Shown one piece after another: positions 62,656 to 64,000 of a stretch of 64,000 nucleotides of DNA. The translations under genes and the position numbers were made by a program. The stretch's first letter is position 1; every line of letters begins with the position of its first letter. The notes below the pieces were generated by a model. The model was not told where the DNA came from. It did no database searches and saw only the letters and a program-made list of their open reading frames with translations. The DNA lies in assembly GCA_034509425.1 (NCBI GenBank), contig JAVTVJ010000070.1:2294001-2358000 (forward strand), written 5' to 3'. This DNA is from Eopsaltria australis. Taxonomy: Eukaryota > Chordata > Aves > Passeriformes > Petroicidae.

Positions 62656-64000
62656 GTGCATGGGGCTCCACACTCTGTCCCCTTGATCCCCTGCAGAACA
62701 GGGAAGCCTCCTGCTGCGCTGCAGGAATGGACTGTTCCTGCTTAGGGCAGTATTTGTGCTCGGTGCGTTTCTACCAAACATCTCTTCAAGGCCACTTTTC
62801 TGGTTTGTCAAGAATGTTCTCAGTTCTGCCCTTTCATGCATCTGTGGCTCTTTACACTCAGCATTCAATGCAAACTAATGGAGACTATGATTTGTGTGCA
62901 TCTAGGTGGAATAAAAATGCTGACAAAAGCCCAGTGGGCCCCACTCCATCCCCATTTGCAGTATGACAATCTGTTGCCAAGAACCACTAATCAGTTCAGC
63001 AAAGTGCAACCTGTTCCTCCTGGGTTTCCACAGGGCACAGCTGCTGCCCTGGGGCTTTCCTGAGCAGAGCAGGCATCTCACATCTCTGAACCAGACCAAT
63101 ACGCTCCACAGATTTTGTGCACTGTGCCAGCCACTGAGGCAAGAAGCTCCCAGCATCTCTGCACAGCACTCTGCTCTAGGAAAGGCACCAGCCACAGAAC
63201 GCTTCCTGAGCTTCAGTCAGGCCCCCGAGGTTTGCGTAAAGAAAGCATTTCCTGAGTCGTGGTGCCTGAAAACGTGTGTTCAGATACATTACCATATTTA
63301 AAGGGTATGACAACTGAATTTAGTTTTATGCTGCTTCATTTGACATGAGGTGGAAGACAGAGAACTCCAGGTCCCTACCATGTAACTTCCAGGCGCAAAT
63401 TTTGCTTATTTGGTAATCATGGCATTGCCCTCATCTCCAGCTGCACGTGACTCAGTGGTTGAGTGTGCAGACCCTGACCTCATTATGGTATTTACCACCA
63501 CTAGAGCTTTACTTCACAAACATTCTGTACTTCTACATCAGTGTCATTACTTCTGCCAGAAACTCATTTACAGCAGAACTGGCACCAGCATGTGACATCC
63601 CAAAGAAGGAAGCCAGCTTTACATGGCTGTACAGGCTCCTGCTTTAGATTGCACAAACTCAAAGGTCCCTCCCAACATCAGGTATTCTCAATTCCCTGTG
63701 AAGGAGTCTGTAAAACTGCCAGTCTGGGGTGAGGGAGAATCAGGAATACAGACCTTATGGAAATACTGGCACCATTCCCTGATACAACACATGAACAGCA
63801 GAAAAGTTGTATGAAACAAAGAAGATACTGAGAAAATGTAATTAATGAGATTACCAGTTTTATCCACCATCACTTAAGGCTTATGCACTCCAAAGAAATT
63901 TCATCTCTAAGCTCAGTCAAGAGCTTCAACAGACACATGCTCATTGGTCTTGTTTCTGTGGAGCACTGAATGGATATTAACCTATTTTGAAGGTACTTAA
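62656..64000. other. Downstream intergenic region, no gene recognised
   Basis: Short overlapping open frames on both strands match nothing I recognise. In mammals HDDC2 lies tail-to-tail with TPD52L1, but I see no HD-domain coding sequence on the minus strand here. Confidence 0.6.

Noticed and set aside
62656..64000. Searched the minus strand for the 3' end of HDDC2, the mammalian neighbour.
   Set aside because: No HD-domain or HDDC2-like C-terminal sequence was seen; the gene is probably outside the window.

Overview
This window looks like vertebrate nuclear DNA, most likely from a bird. It holds one recognisable protein-coding gene spread over about 48 kb, with a single CpG island, GT-AG introns, AT-rich introns and intergenic DNA, and interspersed CR1-type LINE fragments. 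CR1 is the dominant retroelement of birds and is also common in other sauropsids. The low repeat density and compact introns favour a bird over a crocodilian or turtle. I cannot name the species.

The gene is TPD52L1 (tumor protein D52-like 1, also called D53), on the + strand. All coding exons can be placed to the base from splice signals, reading-frame continuity and recognisable family sequence: 12658-12676, 31625-31740, 36736-36884, 47624-47725, a 15-nt in-frame microexon at 54230-54244, 56765-56803, 58429-58489 and 60699-60830. The joined frame encodes 210 residues with the microexon and 205 without it; the human protein is about 204 residues. The 3' UTR runs to a poly(A) signal at 62491-62496.

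Layout: 1 to about 12270 is AT-rich upstream intergenic DNA with no gene I can support, one CR1 fragment and some simple repeats. About 12275-13395 is the CpG island with the promoter, 5' UTR and first coding exon. 12677-60698 contains the introns, which hold CR1 fragments at 23215, 28615, 32800, 39275 (antisense) and 52090. 60699 to about 62515 is the terminal exon. 62516-64000 is downstream DNA starting with a short CR1 3' end.

There is no operon-like or clustered system here. The points worth a second look are isoform-level and structural: the microexon beside the 14-3-3-binding exon, a 143-codon alternative frame in the last exon that is entered exactly if exon 6 is skipped, a 28-nt perfect palindrome abutting a 16-bp tandem repeat in the 3' UTR, and a possible uORF that would overlap the main start codon. 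I found no convincing novel multi-gene system, RNA gene, CRISPR array or provirus.
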